Assembly (NCBI GenBank): GCA_029379385.1
Contig: CM055607.1
Location: forward strand, 34,903,235 to 34,967,234
Source of the DNA: Quillaja saponaria
Lineage: Eukaryota; Streptophyta; Magnoliopsida; Fabales; Quillajaceae
DNA: 64,000 nt
Reading direction: 5' to 3'
A model generated the notes under the pieces. It had not been told where the DNA came from. It was given only the letters and a program-made list of their open reading frames with translations, and did no database searches. Shown in pieces: positions 48,150 to 59,050 of this stretch (positions within the stretch are counted from its first letter, which is position 1; every line of letters starts with the position of its first letter). Position numbers and translations under genes: made by a program.

Positions 48150-48386
48150 CTATACCCGAAATTCTGTTACTCGGACCAGGACCGAGATAATTAGGACGTC
48201 GTCATGAGGGCTTTTCACCCTGACCAAGTCATCATCCGAGAAGGACATGATGCCCTTAGGACCTTCTCTCCTAGACTGTCGTACCTCTTCCACCACTCTG
48301 ATTAGCCTCCTCACATATTTCTTTCTTTCTAAATTAGTTTGGCCCACAAGAGAGAAACCTCCCACGATTGCGTGTATGACCCTCAC
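48150..48386 (-). pseudogene. Start of gypsy protease region
   Basis: A minus-strand frame resembles the gag-protease junction of plant gypsy polyproteins: an INTIxGG-like start (IHAIVGGFSLVG), then a basic stretch, IMSFSDDDLVRVKSPHDDVL and VISVLV-like strands. Plant elements then show the Asp-Ser/Thr-Gly active site; here the homology stops before it. Confidence 0.7.
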
Positions 48387-48837
48387 TACCTTGTCCTTTC
48401 TCGGGGAAACTCTACAGGCTTCTTGCCTATCCTGGTCGGATAGCTCAAGTCTATATTGTTCCCGCTCTGACCTCCATTTGCATCTGTCATAAGATCATTT
48501 CACCCCCTCTTTCTATACAAACTCAGGCAACTAGCCCATTCGAATTAGCTTCTCAATCTCATCTTTTAAAGTCCAGCAATCTTCGATATCATGACCCTCA
48601 TATGGAAAAAAAGAATTTATAGTGGTCAGCATTTTGAGGCAGTGATTTTGGTACACTTGGCCACTTCAGGACATCCTTTAACTGTATGGCAAGCAACACT
48701 GCCACCCTAGATCTGTTCAGAGATTTGTGATTCTCAAACTTGGGACGAGGTAGAGTTATGTCCCTTTTATCTCCACCATTTTCCTTCCTCGTAGGCCTTC
48801 CTTGGTTACACCAAGGCTTTGGGGAACGATTTCGTTT

Positions 48838-49158
48838 CTAACTCGCAGGCTTAGGGAGCAGGCATTTCTCTGCTTCCTTTGTATTCATATACTTCAAAGC
48901 TCGATTCATGAGCTTTGCTAAGGTCATGGGTATTCCTCTGTTCAAACTATACTGAAACTCGCACTTCTTCAACCCCGCCCTCAACATTATCATAAAAAAT
49001 TGGGGATTGGCATCGTCTACCTCCAGTGTCACGGCATTGAAATGATACATGAATTCCCTCAATGACTCTTGTTCGTTCTGCTTCATCGTTAGGAGATGAG
49101 TGGCGTCCTTCTTAAGTTTCCTATTTGTCATAAAATGCTTCTTGAAAAAGGCGACCAA
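48838..49158 (-). pseudogene. Gypsy gag fragment
   Basis: 106 codons of retrotransposon gag: VAFFKKHFMTNRKLKKDATH, LLTMKQNEQESLREFMYHFN and MLRAGLKKCEFQYSLNRGIP. This is the conserved core of plant Ty3/gypsy Gag. Flanking regions (49160-49700 and 48400-48830) continue gag-like content but with stops. Confidence 0.85.
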
Positions 49159-49751
49159 TTGTCCAAGGGTATGAATGGACCTTGGCCTGAGCTAAGCGAA
49201 CCATCATTGAGCATTTCCCTAAAGCGTGGATATAAATGCCAGGCACATGACTTAGTTAGGGATCCCGTGCAACAACATCAACGATTCAAAGCTTACCACG
49301 AAATCATCCTAGTCAGTCATGCCATTATACTACTCCAAAGCTGGGATCTTCACTCCTAGTAGTATAGGACAGTCTACCATATACCAAACAAAAGGGTGGT
49401 TGGGCGTGAAATGTTCTTGTTAATTGTTAGGCTCAATCTTTGGGGGTGAGCTAGGGGCTTGCCTAGACTCTGAGCTGCCTTCAAGATCTTCTACCTAGAA
49501 AGGGGTCTTTCATTATGCTACTGGATGTGCCCCAGCCACTTTGCAAGACGTAAATTCCTTCATGACGTACATCATCGCGAAGAACTGTGCCTGAGTGATA
49601 GGCGTCTCAAGCAACATGGGCTTCTGCTCTAAGGGCCCTGCCACTCCCTTTCTTGTTCTTTCCCTATGCTATTTTCGAGTCTCTTCATTGTGAGATATCA
49701 TTGTGGTGGTAAGTTAGCTAAATTAAATAGCTTTCCCATAGATAGCACCAA

Positions 49752-50079
49752 TGTTAATGTTCACTTTTTCAAAAACTAACTTCTTCTCGTGTTGACTTGG
49801 TGAGCTAATAAGTTGAGTTACCTACAAGGACAGGTCAGAGTGGACACTTGAGGGGTAACCTCCCAAACCTCTCCAACACACAAGTTAGTAAGAGTAGGTG
49901 ATAAACAAAATTTACATAGAGCTGTTTTTAGACCTATATGACATTACCTTTCAACAGGGTTGACCATCCTATTTATAGAGCAAAAGAGGAGAAACGGGGT
50001 ACTAGTATTGTACACGGTATATGGTCATTGGCTTGCCACGTGCTCTCATCTGGTTGGTCCATACAATAAGGTACTAACA
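49752..50079 (-). repeat. 5' LTR of the gypsy element
   Basis: 328 bp. On the minus strand it starts TGTTAGTACC and ends AACATTAACA, directly followed by the primer-binding site. CCTTC at 50080-50084 repeats the left target duplication. Confidence 0.88.
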
Positions 50080-51421
50080 CCTTCATTTTCCATTTATTTT
50101 GCTAAATTGGAAAAATTAGATTGAACTTCTCATATGTAACATCTAGTGCATGCCTGCTACTATAAATTTTATTATAGATCATGCAGAAAGTGACGTCATT
50201 TTTGTCCAAGCTGATAAGAAAGTTAAAGAAGTAGGAACCATAATGCTTCTATAGGTTTATGACATATCATGTGGTTTTCTTAATCCACATGAACTCTAAT
50301 TCTGGGGCAATCACTTTTTTTGTCATATTTGTCTGTTTTATTTACAGAAGCCTTTCACTTACTAGTTTTGAATTAAGTTGTGGGAGATATTTGAAAAAAG
50401 CAGGCACAAGTCATGGATTTGCTACAAACACAAAAGTTAAAACAAAGATATTTACTTTTACTACAACTAAAGCCACAGTGGAGCCAAAGTTTCTATTGTT
50501 TAAGCAGTATGTTTGTGCTACATTGCCTATCCTACGAAGAATAAAACTTGTCTAATTATTTGGAAGGTCTATGCTTTAATTTAGTCAGTGATATAAGTTA
50601 ACTAATAACAAAATCATTTTACATTATGCAATATGCTTTATGTTTTATTATTATTATTATTATTAAGAAGAGAAACCTGTAACACCATGGCATCAACATT
50701 TACCTTGTGTATTGAAAATTATTTCAAATTTGTCTTGTGTCATAAAGCTGTATACTAAGGCCATGAAAATTTATTTGGTTATTTTTTTTCCTCTCATTAA
50801 TTTGCAAAGGTGAAAATTGAGTTCCTTTTGATTTCACTAGTTTTGTTATTTATTGCTTTGTTTCCAAGGGCGAAGGCCAAAACAGAGCATATTTGGGAGG
50901 ATTAGTTTCAGACTCTGTAGTTGCACGTAGGTAGGGACTTGTAGTAAATCGTTAGTATATTAGCCGATTTATCTATTAGTAAATATAGTTAGTCTCTTAT
51001 TCGATTTGGGTGACAAAATATATATGAATAAAATTACATTGACTTGAATCTTAACACACTCATAATATATATTAATGTTTTTTTATATATATATAAATGA
51101 AATCTCTATGAAAACCAAACACTTCTTTTAATTTTAATTGATAAAGTTGAACATTAGGATAAAACTTAAATTGCAAAAAAATCATAAATTAACAAGGTTA
51201 TTTTTTCCCAAAAAAAGAAAAATAAATAAAGATTTCGTTTTTGTAATTTATATATATTTTAAATTGTTAAATTACTTTTAGGCACAAAATGTGTAAGAAT
51301 GTGTTAAAATCACGATCCTTATTCCTTAGTGTCAATAAATATGTATATATAATGTAAATGCCTAACTAGTATTGATTTGCATGGCAAGTAGTGAAATCCT
51401 TATTAATTGTACTATACTTTA

Positions 51422-51510
51422 TTTCATTTTCTATTTTATTTTAGTTACAGATACTTTTTTTCATTTTCTATTTTATTTTAGTTACGGATACTTTTTTTCA
51501 TTTTCTAGTA
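51422..51510. repeat. Short tandem repeat, unit about 40 bp
   Basis: TTTCATTTTCTATTTTATTT followed by TAGTTACRGATACTTTTTT occurs twice, plus a partial third copy. Confidence 0.8.
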
Positions 51511-52666
51511 TGTTGGAGGTTAACTATTTTTCTCTAACTTACAGGTCTCACTAGCACTTCCAAAAAAGAAAAAAAGCATTCAAGAAGTGACACAAATTAC
51601 ATAAAAGTAACTATTTTTTCTCTATAATTATTATATTATTATTATTTTAAATCAATTTATTACCTAACTCATACGACATTTAGAGAAAAATGGCAAATCT
51701 AAAGGGGTCTAGCCCCCACAATGATGATATATATTTTTTTAATTATATATCATTCACCTAATAGTTCTAAAATTTTTGAATTATGAGTTGTCGTCTGCCC
51801 TGCTCATCCTTCCCACACAGCCTTTTTTGTATTTTGGCCCCTTCCCAAATGGTTATTTCAATTTTTCCTTTTTATTGAAAAGTTTAACTTCTTGCACTTA
51901 TATCTAGTAAAAACAAATAAATTCAATATATCTAAAGTTGGTTGTACTCAAAGATTCGAGTTCCTGAATCGCTACTTAGGAAAAGAGATAAATTTTTAAC
52001 TCTCTAACTTCCCGAATAAAATTAGACTACTTGTGATAATATAAAATATATAATTCATTTAATATATGTAAGGAAAAAAGAATACGTTGGACAGTCACGG
52101 TGTGAGTTTATTAAAAAAATATATTAAATAACTATTACAAGACTAATTTATAGTTCTTTCAAGTTGAAACTACAACTACTCTAAATTTTCAAATATTTTC
52201 AAATTCTTTAAACTTGAAAATTTCCATTAGAATTTCAAAATTCCCTCCCATTAAAGTTTCAAATTTTGTCTTATTAGGTAACAAGAAATATTTCTAATTT
52301 CAATTTATAAAAATGCACAAAATAACAAAAGGCTAGAAACTATAAATAAAAGTGCAATCACAACCGCATGTGATCAATCTACCTGTCACTCATGCTATCA
52401 CTAACGTTCACCGAAACCCGTTCAGCTCGGTCACGCACATAAACAACGTGTATTTCTGGCCCGGTTCACCCAAACCGGTCCGTCATTAGTGATCAACAGC
52501 TGTGATTTTCAAAATTTCAGTCTACCGCCGTAAGGGGACCCACTCTTCCACTAAGTCCACGTCATTGACCTGCCGCTAGACTTTGATCCGATAGGACCCT
52601 GAAAAAAGGGAGTAAAATTTTAATTATACATGTCCGCATATTATAATTACCCAACCTTTTCGTAGC

Positions 52667-52675
52667 TATATAAAT
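52667..52675 (+). promoter_or_regulatory. TATA box of the 52.8-kb gene
   Basis: TATATAAAT lies about 115 bases before the ATG at 52781 and is followed by a purine-rich leader, a good plant core promoter layout. Confidence 0.6.
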
Positions 52676-52780
52676 CTCACTTTCTTTTACAACCTGCTAG
52701 AAAGTTTGAGTGAAGAAGGAGAAAAAGAAGGATATAAATTCGTCTACTCAGACACAGATCACTGAGCAGCAGAGTTGAAA

Positions 52781-53104
52781 ATGGCGGGTAGGTGGTCGAT
52801 CTCAGCATTTCGGTGGTTGGATTTCAACTTCTCAGGTTCGATCATCGGTTTCGCGGTTGCCGGAAATGATTGCATCGTACATAACGACGCCATGGTGGTC
52901 CCCACAGAGGATAATGAGGTGGTCGGACCTGAACCTATGGATCTTAGACGAGGTGGTGTGGAGGGTGATGACAGCGTTCGAATCTGTTGCTTTGGTATCC
53001 ATGCTTTGCTTCTTCTTCGTATTCTGCGGCTGTACCATCTGAATTTCGATCTTCTCGGAGTAGATGAAGGTAGACAGGCACGTGACAGCGATCTATGCAC
53101 GTGA
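52781..53104 (+). CDS. Possible 107-aa ORF with strong start context, overlapping the 58-aa frame
   Basis: This is the first ATG after the TATA box and has A at -3 and G at +4, a strong start context. The frame MAGRWSISAFRWLDF..SDLCT has no recognised domain. Its C-terminal part overlaps, one frame away, the membrane-peptide frame at 52866-53042. Its composition is less protein-like than the overlapping frame, so it may be either the true product, an upstream overlapping ORF that limits translation of the peptide, or chance. Confidence 0.35.
   Translation: MAGRWSISAFRWLDFNFSGSIIGFAVAGNDCIVHNDAMVVPTEDNEVVGPEPMDLRRGGVEGDDSVRICCFGIHALLLLRILRLYHLNFDLLGVDEGRQARDSDLCT
52866..53042 (+). CDS. Possible 58-aa C-terminally anchored membrane peptide
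   Basis: The frame reads MIASYITTPWWSPQRIMRWS, then DLNLWILDEVVWRVMTAFES and a C-terminal hydrophobic segment VALVSMLCFFFVFCGCTI. Many Trp residues, an acidic/aliphatic middle and a single membrane span ending in a Cys-rich tail look like a genuine small protein. The frame is open upstream to 52779 without another ATG. The AUG at 52781 lies in another frame and would have to be bypassed by leaky scanning or by a different transcript start. I have an impression of similar plant proteins with an ALVSMLCFFFVFCGC-like tail but cannot confirm it. Confidence 0.5.
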   Translation: MIASYITTPWWSPQRIMRWSDLNLWILDEVVWRVMTAFESVALVSMLCFFFVFCGCTI

Positions 53105-53759
53105 ATTATGCTAGCTGTAGAGTTTTTGATTAATTTTGTTTTAGTTTGCATATTTAGAATTGCAATTTTGATGGTGGGAGAAAATGTGTTGTGTGAATTT
53201 GTAGTTGGATTTAATTTGAGGGATTCGTGGTGTTGAAAAATGTAATGGGTGTTTCTCCAAATGTCTACTTTAATATGGAAAGAATGTTTCACACATTATC
53301 GAAATTATTTTAATTACCAATTGGATGTTGTTGAGTTAAAATTGTTTTGAAATATAAAAAGAAATTTGAACAAAAAATATGAGTTATTGTACATATGCAA
53401 ACTATTAGATGAAATAGATTTAGAAATGGATTTCCACATTGAGGACATTATTATTATTATTCAATAAGCAATCAGTTATTTGTTGAAATTTGATAGAATG
53501 TTCAGAAAAGAAAAAACCAGAGACAAGGGAGGAGAGAGTAAGTAACAATAGCTGTTGGGGAAGTGGGAATTTCAAAGGTTTTATTTTTTTCCGAAAAGAA
53601 AATTGTTTCCCCTTTTGTTGTTCTTGTTGTTTGGTTTGTGGTGTACTATTTGCATTTCAATATTTTAGTGATTGGAAGGCAGACTTATGTCAACAGAAAT
53701 TTGCCGGAAGGCCAATTTAATAAACTTGACAATGCAGTATATAGTTGATAGTAGTTGAT

Positions 53760-53935
53760 GTTCCAAAATGCATACCTTTGGATTGTGTCCACCACTGGAT
53801 TTGCCGGCTTGATTTTATTATTTGTTTTGGATTGTGTCCAAAAACCCACCTCGGCTCAAGTTCTACGTTAGCACAAATCATAATTATGTCATTATTTCAA
53901 GGGAATACCTTTCTATGAACAAATTTGATACAAAA
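53760..53935 (+). repeat. Paralogous empty site of the copia insertion
   Basis: TTCCAAAATGCATAC..TTTTATTA..TTTTGGATTGTGTCC, then CGGCTCAAGTT, TTATGTCATTATTT and ATGAACAAATTTG, match in order the left flank (19413-19475) and then the right flank (24348-24450) of the copia element. GATTG stands where the copia target GTTTG lies. Confidence 0.75.
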
Positions 53936-54182
53936 TGTTATTTGAAAGGATTATCTTTTGGTTAAAGAGGTATTTTTCATTTTTATTTTGAAATTTTGAA
54001 AAGACAATAAAAATTAAAAAAAGTTATCTTACAATTTTCAATTTAGTAGTGAATAATTTGTTTTTAATTAGATTATACTGAGTTAGCTAGTAATTTTTTT
54101 AATTTAGCACTTAGATGTATCCAGAATCATAATAATGAGTTAGTCATTTTGCTAACATTATCTCATTTTGAAAAAAAAAAAA

Positions 54183-54202
54183 ATATATATATATATATAT
54201 AA
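54183..54202. repeat. (AT)n microsatellite
   Basis: About nine to ten AT repeats after an A run. Confidence 0.9.
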
Positions 54203-54484
54203 ATAAATTTTTAATGATAAGGTTTTTGTGAAGTACTAATTGTTTCTATTTATTTACGCACGTAAAATTGTGCAGTTCTTCCCTTATGGGCCTAGCAGAT
54301 TTTACAATTCCAGAAAACAGTCCTCAAAAAAATAAAAGGGATTTGGGCCTCAGGCCTATACATGAATACCCTTTATTTACTTTCCTGGTAAATAAAAGAA
54401 AAAAACTACACCATTATAGTTGGAGCTGTATCAGTGCGAGTGTATACTTGGGGGTATACACCATTGACGGAGGTTGAAGACGAT

Positions 54485-56314
54485 ATGGCATGGATGCGGA
54501 CTATCTTAAACACGATGGCAATTTCATCCCAAACTCAAAAAAATTCTACACCTAATTACTATAGATTCTTCTCCAAATCAACCCCATACGTAGGTAAGCT
54601 TTCCTTCTTACGCCACTCTAGGGTTTTATCCTATAGATTTGTCTTTCTTCCTACTTTCATCCACTATTTAATATGCAAGAAGAGAAATAAAATTGGAAAA
54701 AAGAGTGCTATATTGGAGAAACCCAGATAGCTTTGGTTGCTCAGGAACCTCTGGGAAAGGAGTACTATATTCAACGGGTTCATATCAGAAAGAAAGAAAG
54801 AAACTTGAATATTGGGTTATTTCGCTATGTTATTGGAGTTTTTTTGTATGAAGAAAAAAAAAGAGAATTGATTGTTGTAGTGAGCATGTGGGATACTGAG
54901 CATATCGAGTACAATATGCCAAGGTGGTTTTTATTTTACTTCCTTTGGTTGCTAGTCTATTGAAACTTTACGGGTTTTTTTCCTGTCTTTTTACTATTCA
55001 ACCTTTTAGTAATGCTATCTGCTTTTGTAGGTTCATCAATATGTGTATTGATATTCGTTGAAGTGATTGGATTCTGTATTAAGTCATTGTTGTTCTTCCA
55101 ATACTTGAAGTATCACCTGACTTAAGCTTCTTGTTAATTTGTTATCACTGTCCCCATCTTGATTATTTTCTCTAAATTAATATATTTTCAGTTAGATAGT
55201 TGTAAGCTTTATTTTCTCTAAATTAATATCTTTTCAATTAGATAGTTGTAAGCTTTAGTCCCTTGGGATTCAAACCTGACATTCAACATTACAAGGTGTT
55301 AAATTTATATTCTTCTTTTTTCCTGCTGCAGCGAAGGTTGGAATACCAGAGTTTCTAACTGGAATAGGGAAAGGGGTTGAAACCCATGTTGCAAAGCTTG
55401 ATTCTGAAATAGGTGACTTTCAGAAGCTACTGGTCACCCGCACCCTCAAGCTCAAGAAACTTGGCATCCCTTGCAAACATGTAATCATACCACATTTACA
55501 TTTGATCTCTTTGCATATAAACGCAAAACCATAAGCTCACTTACTACATTATTACACATATGCAACATATGTGTGTATAAATATGATGCAACTTGGCATC
55601 CCTTGTAAACCTTTAAGGAAGATAGTCGTTGCTGTCTGTTTTTCTTCTTCTTTTTCATTGTGGCTATTTTAGGCTTGCTATTTGTTGCAATCCATTTGGG
55701 CTTCGATATTTTATCTTCTTGCAGTTGGATAGAGTGGAATTCTTAGTATCTATTATATTTAAAGGTCGTGCATGAGTTATTCATAGAATTTTCTTTTTGA
55801 CTGCCTCAAAATAATAGTTGTACTGTCTAACCTTCTACGTGTAAAACTACATTCCCAGTAACTAGGATTGTCTCATCTTATCATACATTTGTTGTATGAT
55901 TATATCCTTAGCCAGTTGCAACCAGAAAAGTGGCACGAGATGTAGTTTTCATGGAGAAAAAAAATAGTGTAGCTTGTGTTGTTGCATCTGTGCACTAGTG
56001 ACTACAAGTCTGTTATTAACTCAATGTAAATAATGGAAGCAAGATGACTTCCACTTTGTTATTCATTTGCATGGCTGATGTCGATACCCAAGGCTTGTTA
56101 AACTTTCTGATAGGGAATAGAAGGCAGACTGTACTTCTGGTAGGAGTGAAGTATTGTAATATTTCTAGTTTAATTTAAGATGACTAAGTTGATTAGTCCG
56201 TGTGCGTAATCCTTCTAATATATTTTTGCCTTGCAGAGGAAATTGATATTGAAGTACACACACAAGTACAGGCTGGGATTATGGAAACCTCGTGCTGAAC
56301 TTGTCAAATCTTGA
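54485..56314 (+). CDS. Mitochondrial small ribosomal subunit protein mS41-like (IGR motif)
   Basis: There are three exons, 54485-54593, 55332-55480 and 56237-56314 (336 nt, 111 aa), with GT..AG introns and matching phases (1, then 0). The first about 36 residues are Ser/Thr/Asn-rich with Arg and Lys and few acids (QKNSTPNYYRFFSKSTPY), a mitochondrial presequence type. Residues about 38-105 form the IGR domain: GIPEFLTGIGKGVETHVAKL, then FQKLLVTRTLKLKKLGIPCK and HRKLILKYTHKYRLGLW. In yeast the homologue (Fyv4/mS41) is a mitoribosomal small-subunit protein; the same role here is inference from the domain. The IGR triplet itself reads IGK. Met residues 4 and 11 are alternative starts. Confidence 0.9.
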
Positions 56315-57432
56315 TCTCTGGATTGATATGCATTGCAGACCAAGACCTAGTTTACTTAATCCAGTATAGAAATTCTGGATTACATGAAAATGTCTAGTTT
56401 CAAGAGTCTTTGCCTCTTGGTATTAGCCATCTTGACTCCTGAGATTAGCTCTTTCCCTCATTCCATTCAGACTTCGTAGAGAAATTCAGTAATTGAGTTT
56501 AGATAAATGGAACATGATGTTCTCAAGTTGATAACTGGTGCTTTTGTTGCATTTCCTTTTTGTATGATTTTATTTTGGAATAGGAACTGAATGGCATACA
56601 GAATCCCAGGCCAAATGGAGTCCATGATGCTTAAGAAAAAAATTCACGTGTTACTTTAACTTGTACATCTTATTTCAGATTATTTTAGCAATTGATGAAT
56701 CTGAACAATATATCCTTTTTCTGTTTAAATTCTACAAGAGTAAATAGCGGACAACTTCCCACACTATAACACGATTTAGTCACTCGTAATCCAGCTTATA
56801 GCCTTATGTAGGTGACAATGATATGAACTATTCTGCAATTCAGCAAGGTTTGCATCATCCAGTCTAATGAAACGTGTGAAAAAAGAACTTTCTGCTTGAA
56901 GGTACAACATATTGTTATTATTTATTCATCCCTTTTTCGTCAAAAAAGGAAAACTGAACAAGTTAAATACTACAAGTACAAAGACACATTTGCCCATGTG
57001 ACTAGAAACTACTCTGCAATGTCAAGTTAACTCAATTTCTGGCCCTTATGTTGGGGAAGAACAGGACTTTATGCACTTCCTCTTCCTCTACACCTTGAAA
57101 ACATACTCTCAGGATCCATTGACTGTTGAATTTTATATTCTGTGAAATTTGCTTCTCATGCTGCAACTCTTTGCAAGGCAGGCTCTTCTTATACCAGATC
57201 AAGAAACATGCTCTCTGCAATCGGAACATACGGAATAGATCTTATACAAGTCAAAATGCAATTAAAGGACCAAAAAAGATATCTTTTCTGCACCAAGAGC
57301 TAACACATAAAAAAAGCACCTTACTAGGAAACTCAGAGCCGGGTCTATTGGTTACTTGGGAGTTGGGAGCACTCAACTTGGATCCTCCCCACCATAAGCC
57401 ACTATTGCAGATTGGCGACTGGTACTTACCAG
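56315..57432. other. 3' UTRs of convergent genes
   Basis: The mS41 gene and the membrane-protein gene end towards each other here. On the minus strand an intron-like GTAAGT (57429) to CAG (about 57139) would lie in the 3' UTR of the membrane-protein gene. A short frame beyond it (reading QQSMDPESMFSRC) may be an older C-terminal exon. Confidence 0.45.
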
Positions 57433-59050
57433 TTAACTGCTGGAGGAGGAAATTCCTGCATTTTGCAAGTTGTCTCATCAAAGATCATAAAGAAAAAAAA
57501 GAGGGGCGTACAACAGAAACACAGAAAGGAGAGCTTGGAAATGATAGTGATTTCTACCTTGCAATTTTCCTTTTTAATGTTTACGTAAATAATCATCTAC
57601 AAGAAATTTACTAGCTTATCACGACAGGTTTCTTGCTATCTACAACGACATATGAGAATTGGAGAAAGAAGTTACGATCTCTAGACAAATCCACAAATAG
57701 ACAATAACTGGATATTTGAAATATGACCTCACATAATTAAGTATAGGTGACTTTGAAGGCAAAGACATTTTGTTGCATCATACATGAAAACTTGAGATAC
57801 CTAAGAGTTGATAATAACATGCACATACATTTCAAATGAGGTCTAGTATTACCATTTGTAACAAAAAGGTTTGGGCTTTTAGTGATCATGTATATTATTA
57901 CTCACATGTTTATTCATAATTTACAGAAATTGGTTTGTGGGTATACTTCCTGTTCAGTCATATGTGATACTAAGTACCAAACAATTAGGTTCTTTCCCAA
58001 TTACGCTCAAATACATAGGTATGTCTGATTTGGTTGTTTAGTGATAACATCAGCAGAAAGATATCTACCAAGAAAAAGAAGAAAAAGGGTAAGATTTCGG
58101 GCACACATGTTAGTACTGACTCCAGTAAATTTGCAACAGATGTGTTTGATATATACCTAGCTTCCACATTCTGCTTCTTTATTACCAAATACAAAAACAC
58201 ATGAAGAGCCTTATATGATACATACACTGGTTTAAGCCAGGGCTACCGAATCTATCAAACTAATCCTTATCTATGGACTTTACCACCTTGTTTTGGAAAT
58301 ATTTTCACTCCATTATCATGCAAACAAGAGATACTCTCATACAGGCTTCACATAACAGAAAAGTTTTTCAATCTTCAAACATCTGTTTTAATTCAAATAG
58401 AAAATCACTCGGAAGCCAATGACAGTGAACATATTATTTATCATATGATCTGAACATAAACAGAAACTTTCGAAAATAATGGCCCTATCCATCCTGTATA
58501 GACAATCAAAATCTTAGCCAAGTTCTGAGATAATAATATTAAGAAGAGAAATAATACCTTGAGAGAGTATAATAACGCAGAAGAGAATGGTGACAATCAA
58601 TGCGAAAAGGCTAACACTTGACGATGAGGACTTATCCCCTCTCATTTTCTTCAACAATTTCAATCGTTCAATCTTTGCATGCCTTATTTTTGTGAGCTCA
58701 GAAATTTCTCTAACCAACAACATATCAGAGGCATCCAATGATGAACCTACAGGAGGCAGGGGTGGTTTAGAAGGCTTCTTAGAGCTTCCCTTCTTCCATT
58801 TATCCTTTGTCAGCTTCCCTACAGAACATACTGCCTTCTTCTCAACCTCATCCTCTAACATCTCCAAATTCTCACTATAATCGCTTGAACTTGACCCATC
58901 ACCACCCCTTTTGAATCCATCAAATGTCAAATGTCCACTCCTTAGCCTGCCCAATGATATATTAGAATGTTTACCACCATCTTCCCTTGACGTCTCACCA
59001 TTTTCTAAATCAACAAGATCATCACTTTCCCTTGAGTATATCGGATCCAT
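57433..59050 (-). CDS. Single-pass membrane protein of unknown function
   Basis: Exon 1 is 59050-58558 (493 nt), exon 2 coding part 57455-57433, phase 1, giving 171 aa. The N-terminal 95 residues are acidic and Ser/Gly-rich (MDPIYSRESDDLVDLENGET, GGDGSSSSDYSENLEMLEDE) and probably disordered. A basic/Pro-rich segment follows (KKGSSKKPSKPPLPPVGSSL), then a conserved-looking helix DASDMLLVREISELTKIRHA with KIERLKLLKKM. A membrane span SLFALIVTILFCVIILSQG comes last, with only GISSSSS and a stop after it. A large soluble N-terminus and a C-terminal anchor suggest a tail-anchored protein. Similar uncharacterised plant proteins continue after the span; here the frame stops at once, so the C-terminus may be shortened, or splicing may differ from my model. 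Confidence 0.7.

Larger units (their letters stand above)
42984..50079 (-). mobile_element. Ty3/gypsy element, Tat-lineage-like, pol deleted, with antisense ORF
   Basis: LTRs of about 327 bp lie at 42984-43310 and 49752-50079, flanked by CCTTC (42979-42983 and 50080-50084). On the minus strand the element starts TGTTAGTACC. A primer-binding-site-like TGGTGCTATCTATGGG (49750-49735) follows the 5' LTR, and a polypurine tract (AGGGGAAAAC) at 43320-43311 precedes the 3' LTR. Gag and the start of protease lie on the minus strand at 49160-48150. Reverse transcriptase, RNase H and integrase are absent. The rest (43727-48110) is an ORF on the opposite strand of the type found near the 3' end of Tat-lineage elements. 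A 2.1-kb insertion splits that ORF. Confidence 0.88.
50085..52780. other. AT-rich intergenic region
   Basis: 50085-52350 is AT-rich with no convincing gene. Included are an ATT microsatellite (about 50646-50664) and a short tandem repeat at 51422-51510. From about 52380 the base composition changes to a richer promoter-like region with CCGGTTCACC and CGTCATTGACC words, ending at a TATA box. Confidence 0.5.
53105..54484. other. Intergenic region
   Basis: The 3' UTR of the 52.8-kb transcript is followed by AT-rich DNA. The segment 53760-53935 is a paralogue of the copia target site (listed separately). An AT microsatellite lies at 54183-54202. The promoter and 5' UTR of the mS41 gene fill the end. 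A 76-codon frame at 53490-53720 has no recognised content. Confidence 0.5.

Noticed and set aside
50259..50555. 98-codon plus-strand frame after the gypsy element
   Set aside because: No domain recognised, Lys/Thr/Phe-rich composition expected from AT-rich DNA, no splice or promoter context.
52759..53292. 177-codon minus-strand frame opposite the 52.8-kb gene
   Set aside because: Ser/Arg/Thr-rich shadow of the plus-strand frames; the TATA box and leader support the plus strand.
53490..53720. 76-codon frame with Cys- and Phe-rich middle
   Set aside because: No homology recognised, overlaps another equally long frame, and lies in probable 3' flanking sequence.
57251..57481. 76-codon minus-strand frame as the true continuation of the membrane-protein gene
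   Set aside because: It is not in phase with exon 1 through the CAG at 57456; the in-phase frame stops after GISSSSS. It remains possible with a different acceptor.
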